From Sycon ciliatum (lineage: Eukaryota; Porifera; Calcarea; Leucosolenida; Sycettidae), in assembly GCF_964019385.1 (NCBI RefSeq), contig NC_088649.1:12552938-12616937 (forward strand): a stretch of DNA of 64,000 bases, read 5' to 3'. The notes below the pieces were generated by a model. It was given only the letters and a program-made list of their open reading frames with translations, was not told where the DNA came from and made no database searches. The translations under genes and the position numbers were made by a program. Positions 13,251-25,469 of the stretch are shown here, piece after piece (within the stretch, counting starts at the first letter, position 1; the number at the start of each line of letters is the position of its first letter).

Positions 13251-13904
13251 TCACTAGACAGCATCTTAGCCATACAGTACAATCAATGTGAGCATGTTTA
13301 CCTGTGAGAAAGAAGGTGGGCAGCAGCAGCAGCAGGAAAGTTCTTGATGAAGCCTTGCTCCAGCAACGTACTTCCCAATGAAACCCGTTCCTAACCCGTA
13401 GCCTGTGTTTGTCCAGGTTTGCTGGTGAACAGACTGACTAGCAGCGGCAATTGTCATGGATGCTGTCCAGTTGCTGGTGCATAGTGGAGAATGCACGTTG
13501 CCTGGACCCAACATCTGGGTGGGAATTGCTCAGTGGTTGTAAAACACAGCACAACAAAGTGAAGAAGTCAATGCGTATGATCCCCTACATGCATTTAACC
13601 ATAGCCGAACAGAAGCATGCGTGCACCCATGTGCTATGGACTCAAACAAAGTAGACACACCGTATTCTATCGGGGGGGGGGGGGGGGGGCATCCCCCTCC
13701 CCCATATAGTACTGTACACACGTGCCCCATTCTGCACTCAAGCCAAATGGCTACGAAGTGCTCTAGCATGGGCAAGTGCCATCCTCTCCAGTACACACCT
13801 CGTTTCATGGACTCAGCCAACTTCCCCCCCCCCCCCCCACACCCACCCACAATCACCTTTATTGATCCATTCATATTGTATTCAAAAGTATCTCTGAGAG
13901 TAAC

Positions 13905-14190
13905 TGGGCACGGGATGGGTGGATGGGAGGAAACGGAAGGGAAGATAGGGATGGGAGGAGAGGGATGGGAGGAAATGGAAGGGAAGATAGGGATGGGAGG
14001 AAATGGAAGGGAGGAGAGGGATAGGAGGAAATGGAAGGGAGGAGAAGGATGGGAGGAAATGGAAGGGAATAGAGGGATGGGTGGAAACGGAAGGGAAGAG
14101 AGGGATGGGAGGAAATGGAAGGGAGGAGAGGGATGGGAGGAAATGGAAGGAGAAGGATGGGAGGAAATGGAAGGGAAGAGAGGGCGGGAA
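13905..14190. repeat. Purine-rich minisatellite (gggatgggaggaaatggaag units)
   Basis: About ten imperfect units of 23-28 bp consisting almost only of G and A on the plus strand. It is flanked by homopolymer G and C runs (13672-13690, 13824-13839, 14327-14340). Such polypurine tracts can adopt triplex DNA; that is a property of the class and was not measured here. Confidence 0.85.
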
Positions 14191-14569
14191 ATAGAGGTCC
14201 CCTGGCCTCTCGTTCTGTTAACTCGAGCTTAATTCATGCAGGGTATTCTATCGAAAGCAAGCACCCCCTCCCCAAACGTATGAATATACGTCCTGCAGAC
14301 CCCAGGCAAGAGATACGGCGTCTTCAGGTACCCCTCCCCCCCCCCCCCCACACACACACAACCCGGGTCTTACAAGAGCCCGCTGCACATAGCAGAACTA
14401 CTAGCATAGAATGCATGGGAACAGATTTCAATGGAAGGTTTGCTGGATGCTGATGATAGAGTGCAGCACATCTAGTGTGGTTTGGCACGAAAATAAAAAA
14501 GCCTCCACAGTGATATTGCTTGTCAGATTCAGTCTTCGAATATGAAGTTCCGAAAATTTACGACAGGCG

Positions 14570-14765
14570 GCCAGTTTTGTCTGGACATCCGATTGTATGT
14601 GGATGTCACACAGAAACCCTCATCCTGCCGTTGCTTAGAGTCAGCTAGTTAGTATATCAGCAGGTTGTCAGTTTTCATGAAAGAATAATGAAGAAGAAAT
14701 CATAAAATCATAACTGGCAGTATGAGAGCTTGCTGTAAGACATCCACAATTCACTAATAGCAACC
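14570..14765. repeat. Copy of a block repeated at 17100-17300
   Basis: Both copies share the order of words ggatgtcacac, gaaacc, agaataat(g/a)aaga and cataaaatcataa. They are diverged and about 2.5 kb apart in direct orientation, indicating an old segmental duplication in the 14-18 kb region. Function unknown. Confidence 0.55.
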
Positions 14766-15036
14766 AAGTCGAGTGTTAACCTTTGAATTGGCTAGAGAAG
14801 TGGCGCATCGATACACATGGTGTCATTTTTATAGAGGCGTGATTTTGAACTGCACCACAATCTCCAGCATCCAAGCATGTACATTTCTTAACAGGTCTTA
14901 CCGACTGTGCAGTGGGTGCCATGCAAATAATTATGCAGACATTTTGTACAATTTCAGCAGTTTTCATGACGTTTTCCCATTTCAAAACCTACTTTCCCCA
15001 TGGTTGCGGAACAGTTAAATAGATATCGGCCACAGA

Positions 15037-15344
15037 CCGTATTATCTCTAATAGAAGCAGTCTCCAATAATAGCACGTCTCCAATAATAGACCACCTTGG
15101 GGGGCATTCAAAAAATAAAGTGCTCAGTCTCCATTATAAGCACACTGTGTAAATTCATTATCTGTTCCGGCAAAAAAAAACCCTGAAATGTGTGTGTCTG
15201 ACATAAATTTGGCATGGCAACATGCCTCTGAAATGAGGTTGAAATAATAATGGAACAATCTCCAATAAAGGAACGTCTCCATTAATAGCACGGGGCGGAG
15301 GTGCATTGAAAAAAAAGGACCGTGCTTATAGAGATAATATGGTA
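15037..15344. mobile_element. MITE-like element with ATTATCTCTA termini
   Basis: Left end accgtattatctctaatag and right end cttatagagataatatggt are inverted complements. Inside, the phrase tctccaataatag/tctccattaatag recurs, itself arranged as sub-terminal repeats. No coding capacity. Confidence 0.55.
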
Positions 15345-15398
15345 TGCCTTTCCGAAACCGTCCAGTAAACTTCAGCATTCCATTTGGCTCAGATAGGC

Positions 15399-15593
15399 AC
15401 CGGCGGATTATGCCGGCAGAAAAATTAGCAGAATTCGGTACTTTTTCTGGTTAGTTTCATGCATGTTTGGTAAGTGGATAAAGAAATGGAGCAGAATTCG
15501 AGGAATTGCCCGCCTTAAGGTTTGTATGGATCTGCCAATTCCACTGCTTTTCGAGCAGAATCTGCCACCTTTTCGAGTATAATCCGCCGGTCC
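15399..15593. mobile_element. Short MITE-like element with CCGGCGGATTATGCC termini
   Basis: Left end accggcggattatgcc is complemented by gtataatccgccggt at the right. Interior words (gcagaattcg, gcagaatctgcca) also pair across the middle, so the whole element can fold back. No open frame of note. Confidence 0.5.
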
Positions 15594-15765
15594 CTAGGCT
15601 CAGACATCGACTACTACTTAGGGCTGGCTGGAGAATGAACTGGGATCACATTACTCTGCCGGACGGACACCAGCCAAAACTTGTGTCAAGGTTACATTTT
15701 CTTTAAGAATCAGAAAATGAACACTCTTTGCGGCAAAATCCTGCTTTCCATCAATAATTGCTCAC

Positions 15766-16079
15766 CTGAAAGTTGCATTACTTGGCTACATTCCAATGAG
15801 GGGGGTAACCAAGGGTCTTTTTGGTTGTGAGCAATGGTCAGCGGCTGTATAGTCATCGAAACAGAGGCTAAGCAACACAACTGTTCTGTAAGAATCGCCA
15901 CAGTGAACCGGTGGTCTAAGCTAGCTGGACGGGAATGTGCAATACGCCAGAGCGTAGAACGATGCACACAGCTGCCACTCACGGGTGCAGATGTAGCGGT
16001 CCCACACTTGTTGGCATCAAGTTTCAGCTGCTGGCATGACTGCATTCCATCAACCATGAGATAATTGACGACAGCCTCT
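15766..16079 (-). CDS. Possible internal exon of an unrecognised gene
   Basis: Read on the minus strand, an acceptor-like ccctgaag/AG at 16079 is followed by 314 nt open in one frame to a good donor (TTTCAG/GTGAGC) at 15766. The predicted peptide begins EAVVNYLMVDGMQSCQQ and has several cysteines, as in secreted or extracellular domains, but no family was recognised. A second donor with a similar context (CATCACAG/GTAAGC, 16339) lies upstream with open sequence behind it, hinting at further exons. It may equally be chance or a decayed duplicate. Confidence 0.22.
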
Positions 16080-17723
16080 CTTCAGGGAAACAAAGCGAAA
16101 CGGCAAAGAAAAGAAAAAGGCAGTGAATTTGTCATGTGAAACCTATCAGAATCCGAAGATCCATGGAGAGGAATAATGAGAATGTACAAAATGAGGTCTT
16201 CACCCAGGTTTTCTGGAAAGACAAGGAAGGAAACTGCAATGGCAAAAAACGTGAAATGCCATGGAAGGAAGCAACAACATAGGTGAAGTCACAGTCCAAA
16301 AGCAAAGTGTCCATGGACAACGAATTGCTTACCTGTGATGTGTAGAATGGTGCCTGTACATGTAGAGTTCCAGGATGAAGATTTCCCATTCTGCAAGGCA
16401 GGCTCCCGAGTACAAGCAACCCTCACTCCAGACTGTCAGTGGCCGATCGGAATCCAGCGGTGTAGCGGACACACCCAGGTGAGAGCGGCGGAATGGAATG
16501 CTGTCAGGTTGACGACGATTGAGAAGTCGACTTGAATGTCCCTGGCAATCCATCCACATGTTGCTCAGCAGTCACACAGGCACCGTGATACAGAAGAAAC
16601 AACCTCCATTAGATCATGATGCGGGAAAGCAGACATAGATACACGTCATACCAGATTGTGTAGAGAAGGGGGGGGGGGGGTTGAACCTTGGATCAGTGTG
16701 TTCTGTAGCTGCTAGTGCCATGCAGGAGAACTGGTCAACCTTCAACTGCTCATGCCAACACATTATTGACGGCAACTAAACTTCTGAAGTGAAGGGTAGG
16801 CCTGGCGGTGGGGATGAGCGTAAGTGCAAGATTATGGCTACGGACCGCTCTTACACCACCCTGGGAACATAAGTCATGGTCAAATCCCACAAAGGTCAGC
16901 AGTAGGGCTGACACACAAAGCAGCAATGCCGGTACAGATGGCTGTAGCACCACCTCTCTGAAGGTGCCATGCATGAGTAGATGCTGGCGATTAGTGGCAA
17001 ACGTTTTAGGATGGTTTGGCGAAATAGAAATCCAAAATCTCGAGCAGGGTGTTGCTACTAATGTTAGTCAGTTGCCCTTCAGATGTTGAAACTGCAAACA
17101 AAAGGCATATGCGCTCAGGATATTGGACGGATGTCACACCGAAACCTTCACACTGCCCGTTGTTGTTAGAATCAACTGGTTAGCAGTTTAGCAGGCTGTT
17201 AGTTTTCACCAAAGAATAATAAAGAGGAACTCATAAAATCATAATAGGCAGCATGGGACCTCGGTGCAAGTCATCCAATATCCATCAATGGGTCAGCCGT
17301 CTTGTATGCTCTTTATCAGAGTAAACAGGATTTGAAAGTAGGAATATTTTCCGGAGGCGGAATTTCGAAGTGCACCCTATCGCCAGCATCATAACATCTA
17401 CATATCCGTCACAGGGCCCCATGAGCTGAGCCTCTACCAGGCTCTAGATTGCATTGGTCTGTACTTACAGCTAACAGCTGCAATTATTTTGGTAATGCAG
17501 CCTAGCAAGCACAAGAATGTTCGAACAGACTAACAGCAAAGCGTCGCTCCACAGATGGACGCGTGCCAACGCATTCTATCGTATGTTGCTGCTAGCGACC
17601 ACAACACGTGTAGGTCCACACGCTTGGACATACATGTACTCGTACAACACTGTCTGAACAACAGGAATGTTAAGTTAACGCATGAAATAGCCACCCGACC
17701 ACCAAGAGGACAAGACACTGTAC

Positions 17724-18099
17724 CTTTTTTGTTTGGGGAGCGATGCCCTCCGCTACTCCAATCTGTACAGCGGTCGTGATGCAGGCACGCAGTCCATTGC
17801 GAGTGTGCCGGTTGCCCTGCCAAATAAGCGTTACGATAGCAATCCAGCCGAATATTCGACGCTCGAAAGATGACGAACTGCCAGCAGAGAAAAAAACCCA
17901 AAAAAACCAAGAAGAGGTCGGAGAAATGAGTCACCTGAAACTGCTCCGACTTTGAGGACGTATAAACAACTTTGCACTGGCATCGCCGACAACAATGGAA
18001 AACGTACTACACTCCCCAGGACCACAACGAGGCAGTCCAGTGCCGAAACCGTCGAAAGGTAAGTGGCCAATTTGTTTGGGCATTTCATCTATACACACC
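17724..18099 (-). CDS. Possible two-exon fragment with a 57-bp intron, unrecognised
   Basis: Minus strand: acceptor ctgtag/GG at 18099, open to donor TTTCAG/GTGACT at 17935; then a 57-bp intron with a strong polypyrimidine tract and ctggcag acceptor; second exon 17877-17724 ending AAAAAAG/GTACAG. The reading frame entering in phase 2 crosses the junction in phase and stays open through both exons (ending APQTKK). A segment just upstream (about 18350-18240) resembles 25831-25650, so this may belong to a repeated gene fragment or transposon. No domain recognised. Confidence 0.25.
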
Positions 18100-18639
18100 C
18101 TACAGAAGACACTGACGTCTTTGGAACGATGTACAGGAGCCGGTAGGATTTGATTTGCAGTAAAGCTTGTGTTCATCAAATCCTGGCCCAGGCAGAATCC
18201 TGTCCTAAACAATTCACAATCCACGTGGGACCTAACCAGACTGAGTTTTCCGCAGGAATGCCACCACCCTCAAGGATCAAGGTGCAGATGCAGGTCCTAA
18301 AGCGGTGGGACATGAGTAGATCAGACCCTTAACCAAGTGGTCAAAGACCAAAAATCTCTTTCGCTGTATACCTGTTGCAAAGCGTCTCTGCGTGACTAAA
18401 TGGCAATCAAGGGCTTAGGCTAGGTATTTCCTGTAGTCCACATTACAAAAAGCTTGTGGAAATGGCCTTCACGTGGCTCATGTGCAAGTCGAAATAGCGA
18501 GTGAAGAATTATTTAGCGACACGTCGGACACTGCAAGCCACACAGAGCACAGGTCCATATCAACAGAGCGATAAACTATCTGCACAGAAGTAAGTGTCAC
18601 TGTACACCTCCAAAGCTACATCTGCACGTGCTTACAATC

Positions 18640-20000
18640 TTCTTGCAGGGCAATACTCTTCCACGAAATTTACGCATGCGCAGTGCAACTGATAATGGCA
18701 ACGAGTTCGTTGGTCACCTTGGAGGAAAGAAAAAGAGAACAAAACAGGAAGGGTATGGAGGTTAGGTACAGCGACAAAGGAGCAGCAACGAAGCACCGCA
18801 AAGTGCAATTGCGAAATGAAGACACTGTACAGATAGCAGTCGTGTGATTAGTGGACAACAAATACCGGCCACGCCAAACAAATGAAGTTTGTCGGAAAGA
18901 AACTATCTCGACGATTACTAGCAATCCATGGTGAACGAAGTCAAGCCTTACCTTCGCTTCAGTCGCCCGCAGGTATAAACTTCTCACGGAGCTGCGGTTA
19001 CATAGTGCAGCTCTGCCTTTGCTTTGTATCACCGGTTCGCAAACAAAGCGTCAACGGGTCGACAAATGAACGGCATGTAGGACATGTACCTTGCAGTCGT
19101 CTTGCTGGATAATACTCTTCCACGGAATTTGAGCATGCGCAGTGTAACTGATAATGGCAACGAGTTCGTCGATCTCCTTTGGAGGAAAGAAAAGGAGAAT
19201 AAAACAGGAAGGGCATAGAGGTTAGGTACAGCGGCAAAGGAGCAGCAGCGAAGCACCACGAAGTGCAATGGGGAAAGGAGGACACAGCACAGATACCAGT
19301 CATGTGTTTAGTGGACAACAAATACCGGCCACACCGAACAAATTGGTCGGAAAGAATCTATCTCAACGATCACTAGCAACACATGGCGAACGAAAACAAA
19401 CTCTTACCATCGCTGCAGTCGCCCGTTATTGCTGGTTGAAACTTCTCACGGAGCTGTGGTTATATAGCGCAGCTCTGTCTTTGCTTTGTACCACCGTTTC
19501 GCCGATGTTCTCAAAAGCGTCAACAGGTCGACAAAAGAACTGCACGGAGGACATGTGCGGGAGGGTCTTCTTGCTGGACAGTGCACTTCCACGGGACTTG
19601 CGCATGCTCAGTGCAACTGATAATGGCAACGACTTCTTCGGTCACCTTGGAGGAAAGAAAAGGAGAACAAAACAGAAAGGGCATAGAGGTTAGGTACAGC
19701 GGCAAAGTAGCAGCATCGAAGCACCACAAAGTAAAGATTATTATTATTATAGCATATGTAAGTGGAATGGTAGGTAGGTAATTGCGAAAGGAAGACACAT
19801 TACAGATACCGGACAGGGGGACCACATAAAACAAATGAAGCTGGCAGGAAAGAAACTATCTCTACGATTATTAGCAACAGCTGGTAAGCGAAATTAAGCC
19901 TTACCTTCGCTGCAGTCGCCCGTATAGGAGCTGTAGTTACATAGCGAAGCTCTGTCTTTGCTTCTGATCACTGTTTCGCCAAGTTTCTCTGAAGCAAGGC
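18640..20000. repeat. Three-copy tandem array, unit about 465 bp
   Basis: Unit landmarks recur at 18680/19140/19605 (gtgcaactgataatggcaac), at 18720/19185/19650 (ggaggaaagaaaaggagaa) and at 18930/19390/19895. On the minus strand every unit contains a conserved block, GGGCGACTG(A/C)AGCGA followed by GGTAAG, that looks like a splice donor. A 30-codon minus frame (LYLTSMPFLF core) is conserved in all three units but is interrupted differently outside it. The role is unknown; a repeated promoter, RNA gene or decayed exon are all possible. Confidence 0.7.
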
Positions 20001-22280
20001 GGAAAGTTGTTCAAGTCCCTGCTTCAGGGCGCAAGCACTCACGGTTAGCGAGCGGTTTAGGGATTGGTCTGTTCACTATCGGACACTAGCTACTTGAAAC
20101 TTCTCGCAGCGAGGCATCGTATAATGATAACACAAGTCACAACTCAGTTCATCTCGAATGCAATTTGATACGAGAACACAAGCCACCAACAGCTAGGCAA
20201 GAGGAAGAAGCTCGGAGAGAGAACTGAAATGCAAACCACCTCCCACAACAAGAACGAAGAAAATGAGCCGTTAGTGCGTTCAAAGGAAATTCCGCAGCTG
20301 CGAACCAGTTCTGAGAAGCTCGAGTCGTGATCGCTGTGAGATGTGCAGGGGTCATGGGGTCACAGGTTCATCTCCGGTAGATTACTGTATGTGCACTGTA
20401 TAAACAGTTTGTTTCCATGGAGATTGTGTGAGAGGAAGGCTCGAGAAGAGAAAGTAGTCGACGTAGTAGATCTACGTCTAGACGTCTATTGCAGTATTGG
20501 TCAACGTCGGCTGGAATTCTGAGAAAGCACGTGGCAAACGTGAACCGAGTCACTCGAGAATCTGGTGCATGGTGCGATGTCACGGTACATAACGAGCTTG
20601 GTTCCACTTTGTCTACCACCGGTGCACCGGTGCACCGCGCGCTGGCAAGCAGGTAACCAAGAGTTCATGATATGACCCCAGTCCAGGGGGCTACGGGTTA
20701 TGCTTATTATGTTGTGGACTCTTGATGGTAGATTCCACCTGTAGACCTACAAGGCTACATTCATTGTAGGCTGTTGACAGACAGTGTTATACTACTTGTA
20801 CATGTATTTTTGTAGTCTGAAGAAGGATCTGCAACTACTTCAAGCGTCTGTCCTGCGTGTAGAAAGAGGTTGGCCCTGCGAGTTGTTCGAGTTTTGTGGT
20901 GCAGACCTCTGCACAGAAGTACATGTACAGCCCCCTACTCTACATGTAGATCTACTGGACGTTGCTGTTTGTCCTCGCCTTTGTGTAGGGTTGTGCAGCT
21001 TGTGCATTATCAATAAAAAAAAACAGAGATCCGCCGAAAAGTAACTACACGCGCTATTAGGGTCAATACTTTCTTGAATACATAAGTCGAAGAAGATTTA
21101 CGCTGCTACGGAGCGTCTCTGTAAGTTTGGTATCCCTGGTATCGGCAAGTGCACATAAAAGGATTATGAACTCTTGTTCGTATTGGTTAAAGGGGGGCCG
21201 GGGGAGAGAATGCTGGGAAACTTCGAACCCACTTGAAATTCAAGTGCCCTCATAAGTGAGGAGCTAAAGAGGGGGGTGTTAGTGGGGGAATGTCTCCCCA
21301 TGGTCCTGATGGGATCCACCCCTCCCAAAGGTCCCTGTAATTTAATGCATGTGACTCTTCTCTGTGGAGCGTGGTGTGTGTGTGTGTCGACGTCTATTGG
21401 TTGATGTAACGTTTGGCTATCGTTATCGGAGGAAAAGGTGAATGGTCTGGGAAGGTGTGCTGTTTCATCCGGTAATGATCGCCGAACGGTTTCCCTTCTT
21501 GTTGGTCTATACGAGGGAGTTGTATAGAACTCCCTGCTCTACTACTTCGAAGTAGTAGCACACCGTAGTACATGTAGCCCGTCTCATATACCGGTAGAAG
21601 TAGGTTTTGAATAGAAGCCTGGTTTTCAAGACTACACTGCCGGCACATAACTTCATAAGCTTGGTTTTAGTGTTGACATACCTGTCTTGTATCGAAGCCT
21701 GCTCAGATAAAAGCCTGCAAAAGTTCCCCCAAAAAAGTCATGTAAGCAGCGGCTTTTATAGTAATATACATGACTTTACAGCAGTCGTTTTTTTCTTCTT
21801 CTTTTCCATTATTTCAAGCACACTCGTACTCACACCCAACCACCCACACTCACATGATGTAGATCTACATGACACATACGCATGCATCCAGACACAGTGG
21901 TAGTCACACTCAACTCAGCTACTGCAGTACACTGCATGCAGTGCAGGTACTAGTCATACTAGTGACTGCTGGTGAATAGCAAGACTAGTGTGCACACCAG
22001 ACCTGCTGCCACCATGACAAAATAATAAAACCAAGGATATGAAAATAACATAAGCACTACGGCACCCGCCAGGAACCACATAACACAACAAGAGAATTCA
22101 GTAGAAAGCAGAAGCATAAATCGAACGGACAATCCAAACATGGAAAAGCAAGAGAGTTGCAGTACAAGTGTACAATCATCATGCACTCGATGCTGCTATA
22201 ACAGAAGTCAAAATACCCAACACCAACATAATACAGAACCAAGGAACTGGCTTCTGGCTTCGAAACTGGCTTCGAAACTC
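20000..22280. other. Intergenic region downstream of ZCCHC8, no gene recognised
   Basis: No coding sequence with supportive motifs was found. A (GA)n tract runs 22289-22323 and is followed by a G run at 22324-22336. Several short words (catgta, tagatctac) recur, but no element borders were found. Confidence 0.4.
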
Positions 22281-22288
22281 GACAGTAG

Positions 22289-22334
<46 letters not shown>

Positions 22335-22599
22335 GGAATAAAACAGTCATTCACAAACTAATAGAAGGAGTAGCACTACTGGACGCGACAGAGCCGTCCA
22401 TCCTCGCTACAATAAATAGAGAGCAAGAAGATGCAAAGGGCGCAGCCAGCACCAGACCTCCATAGATTCACAATCGAAAACTCGAGTAGCAAGTGCATGC
22501 AATCTACCACTCTCACAGGTTAACAAAGCCGCCAACACGGCCGCCACCGCAGTTGCTACTGCTGCTAGTAGTAGTAGTACCAAGCCCAAGCCGCTTCAC

Positions 22600-22999
22600 T
22601 AGTCATCCCAGCAATGTATCAACGGCGGCAGTGGTGGTGGTGGTATCAGCAACGGTGGCGATGGCGGCGCTGGTGGTACCGGCCACTTCACTAGTGATCC
22701 TAGCAATGTGTCAACAGCGGCGGTGGCGGTGGTGGTGGTGGTGATAGTATCGACAATGACAGCGGTGGTGGTGGTGGTGGTGGTGGTGGTGGTGGTGGTG
22801 GTGATAGTATCGACAATGACAGCGGTGGTGGTGGTGGTACCGCCCGAGTGCTGCACAGCACCAGGGTGATAGGTATTCTGCCTAAGCTTTGCCGCGACAC
22901 CTCATTACCCTCGCACGGTCAGTCACTCATTACCCACGCACGGTCAGTCACTCATTACCCTCGCACGGTCAGTCACTCATTACCCTCGCACAGTCAGTC
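22600..22999. repeat. GGT-rich repeats and a 25-bp minisatellite at the ZCCHC8 3' end
   Basis: 22620-22845 is mainly (GGT)n with repeats of the block tgatagtatcgacaatgaca. 22913-22998 consists of about 3.5 copies of a 25-bp unit (cacggtcagtcactcattac plus five bases). The TGA stop of the ZCCHC8 homologue (complement of 22994-22996) falls in the rightmost, diverged unit, so the array abuts or forms the start of the 3' UTR. Confidence 0.85.
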
Positions 23000-25092
23000 A
23001 CTTGCGTCCTTGCCGTCTCTACTCTTGCTCATCATACGACGCAGCTGAAGCCAAGTGTGTTTCAGCTCTCCCTCGACCGGTGCCATGTCCGGTGGGAAGT
23101 CGGTCGACCACTGTCTCTTCATCACCGGTGCTCCAGCCGCAGCAGCAGACACAGCCCCTGCGGGTTCCGGGTTCAAGTCGATCAGCATGACTTGCTCAGA
23201 ATCGGCCAGCTCAGGGTTGGCTGCAGCAGCATCATCGTCACCGTTCAGACCTTGTCCTGAGGGTGCTCGACCGGCTTGATCATCTCCATCATCAGCACTG
23301 TCAGTGTCGTCAATACACACAGCCGTGCTCTTCGCAGTACCGGCAGCGGCACCATCAGGTGCCACATTTTCAGAGGTGGAGTTGGACACCGATGCAGCGT
23401 TGGTCATAACTGCAACATTGGGCGACGCATCTCCACTGCAGATCTCACCGTCCTCTGAATAGAGCAAGAACACCCAAAACAACAAAGACATCATAATGAT
23501 TGTATTACAAATAAAAATGCACTCAATGAACACATGAAAAATTATGGAAAAGCAAGGTAAGGCAACAGACCAAACGCGGTAAAACCGAACCAACCATGGT
23601 GGCAATGGCAGTGTGGCAAGCTATTGAGCTACTGCTAAACCTTCGGGAGTCGGCAAGCCCACACTGCAAGCACACTTCACTGCATGAAGAAAACGTTTCA
23701 AAATGTAATTGCCTTCATACCACCGTAATCACATTCATGCCACAGCTTTCTAACTAAAAACAAGTTCTGATCCAAGGCTGATCTAAGGCAGCAGGCAAAG
23801 GCTTCCCCATGCCAGTGATGTGCAGAAGGACTACAATAACGCAGAGCCCCAAATGTTGCAGCCTCCTCTTTGGAACACAAGGCAATGTATTCAGACAGAC
23901 AGACGGACAGACGGACGGACGGACGGACAGACAGACAGATACACTACAGATCTGTACCTGTTTCATCTTGACTGTCTTCACCGTCTTTGCGAGAATCGCC
24001 GCGTGCAAACTTTGCTGAATGACGACGGTCAGGTGCAGAACTTCCAGCCTACACACAACACAACGAGAAGACACCAAACAAACGGAGAGACAAAGAGAGA
24101 GACAAAGAGAGGGAGAGAGAGAGAGAGGGAGAGAGAGAGAGACACACACACACACACACAGAATAGCAGGCGAGAATAAATGCATGCGATGTGACAGTGT
24201 GGCGTGCGCGGAGACAGGAGACAACTGTCAGTACTGACAAGGATAATACCAAGACAGATCCCCAACACCCTCGCTTTAGGTTTTTAGGCTGATGAGGATG
24301 CGGGTCCTTTAGTTTCGGCTCCACTAGAGCTCAACTAAAAGACAAGCTGGCGGACATCAAGAGGAAATTTCTCATCCGGAGAGGTGCGAGGTGTTGACCA
24401 AGTAACATCGTCAGCCCGGACAATGGCAGCTGATTCTTCGCCACCCTATCATTCCGGTTCTATTCCAGCACAGTGGCCCACTCTCTCTCTCGCTTTCAGC
24501 ACACACTATCAGCGGAAACAGTTTCTGCAACCAGTGCCTTGAGTGGCCAATATTTTTTTTGCGGTCTGCGCACCAACGGTGTTTTGCACTGACCTTATCC
24601 TTTTAGGCACTATGTTTTACTTCAGTGTCACTGTATCGTAACAAGGTGCCGTATTCTGGGAGCTTCTTCCAGTCACCGAGACATGAGAAAGAGAGACAGA
24701 GAGAGAGATAGAGAGACAGAGACACAGAGACACAAAGAAAGAAAGAGAGGTAGAGAGAGAGGGAGGGAGAGAGAGAAAAGCCTGTACATTTCCATGGCTT
24801 ACCTCGGTATCTGGCTCAGGGCTGGAGGTGATAGTAACTGGAACAGGTGAGGAGATCTGTGCAGTTGTCACAGAAGCTTTAGTTGCTGATGGCGTCGCGG
24901 GCGTGCTGTCGGTAGTGGTACTGGTGGCAGGTTTCTCCAGTAAGTTGCCACTGCCACCATATGCCGGAAAGCCAAGCCAACCAGATTTCTACACAAGCAC
25001 AGACAGAAAGAGTGACAGCAGACAGTACAAGTTTTAAGTACGAGTGGCAAAATATATATACGAGTCTCTCTCTCTCTCTCTCTCTCTGGCTG

Positions 25093-25148
<56 letters not shown>

Positions 25149-25438
25149 CCTCTCAAGGGCACCTCCACATATAAAAGGCATGGAAAAAACTCAAGACCCA
25201 AGAGTTTATTTTGAAGACTTGAATACTCATATTGACATGTCCTTATATCCGGAACATTTGTTTCCTGGTGAAAGGGAAAAAACGCATTTTCCCGCATATT
25301 AGGGCACGCACTTGTATGTGGGTGAACACGATAGCTAAAAATCACTAAGAAAGCTGGAGACGCATTACTTACATCCACGGCATTAGTCGGTAGTGGGCAG
25401 TTAAAGCCAGGGTAACGAATAGCTGCACACACACACAG

Positions 25439-25469
<31 letters not shown>

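Noticed and set aside
18640..20000. Spliced-leader RNA gene array as a firm call
   Set aside because: A donor-like GGTAAG is conserved, but no Sm-binding site or compact three-stem fold was found; kept only as a possibility.
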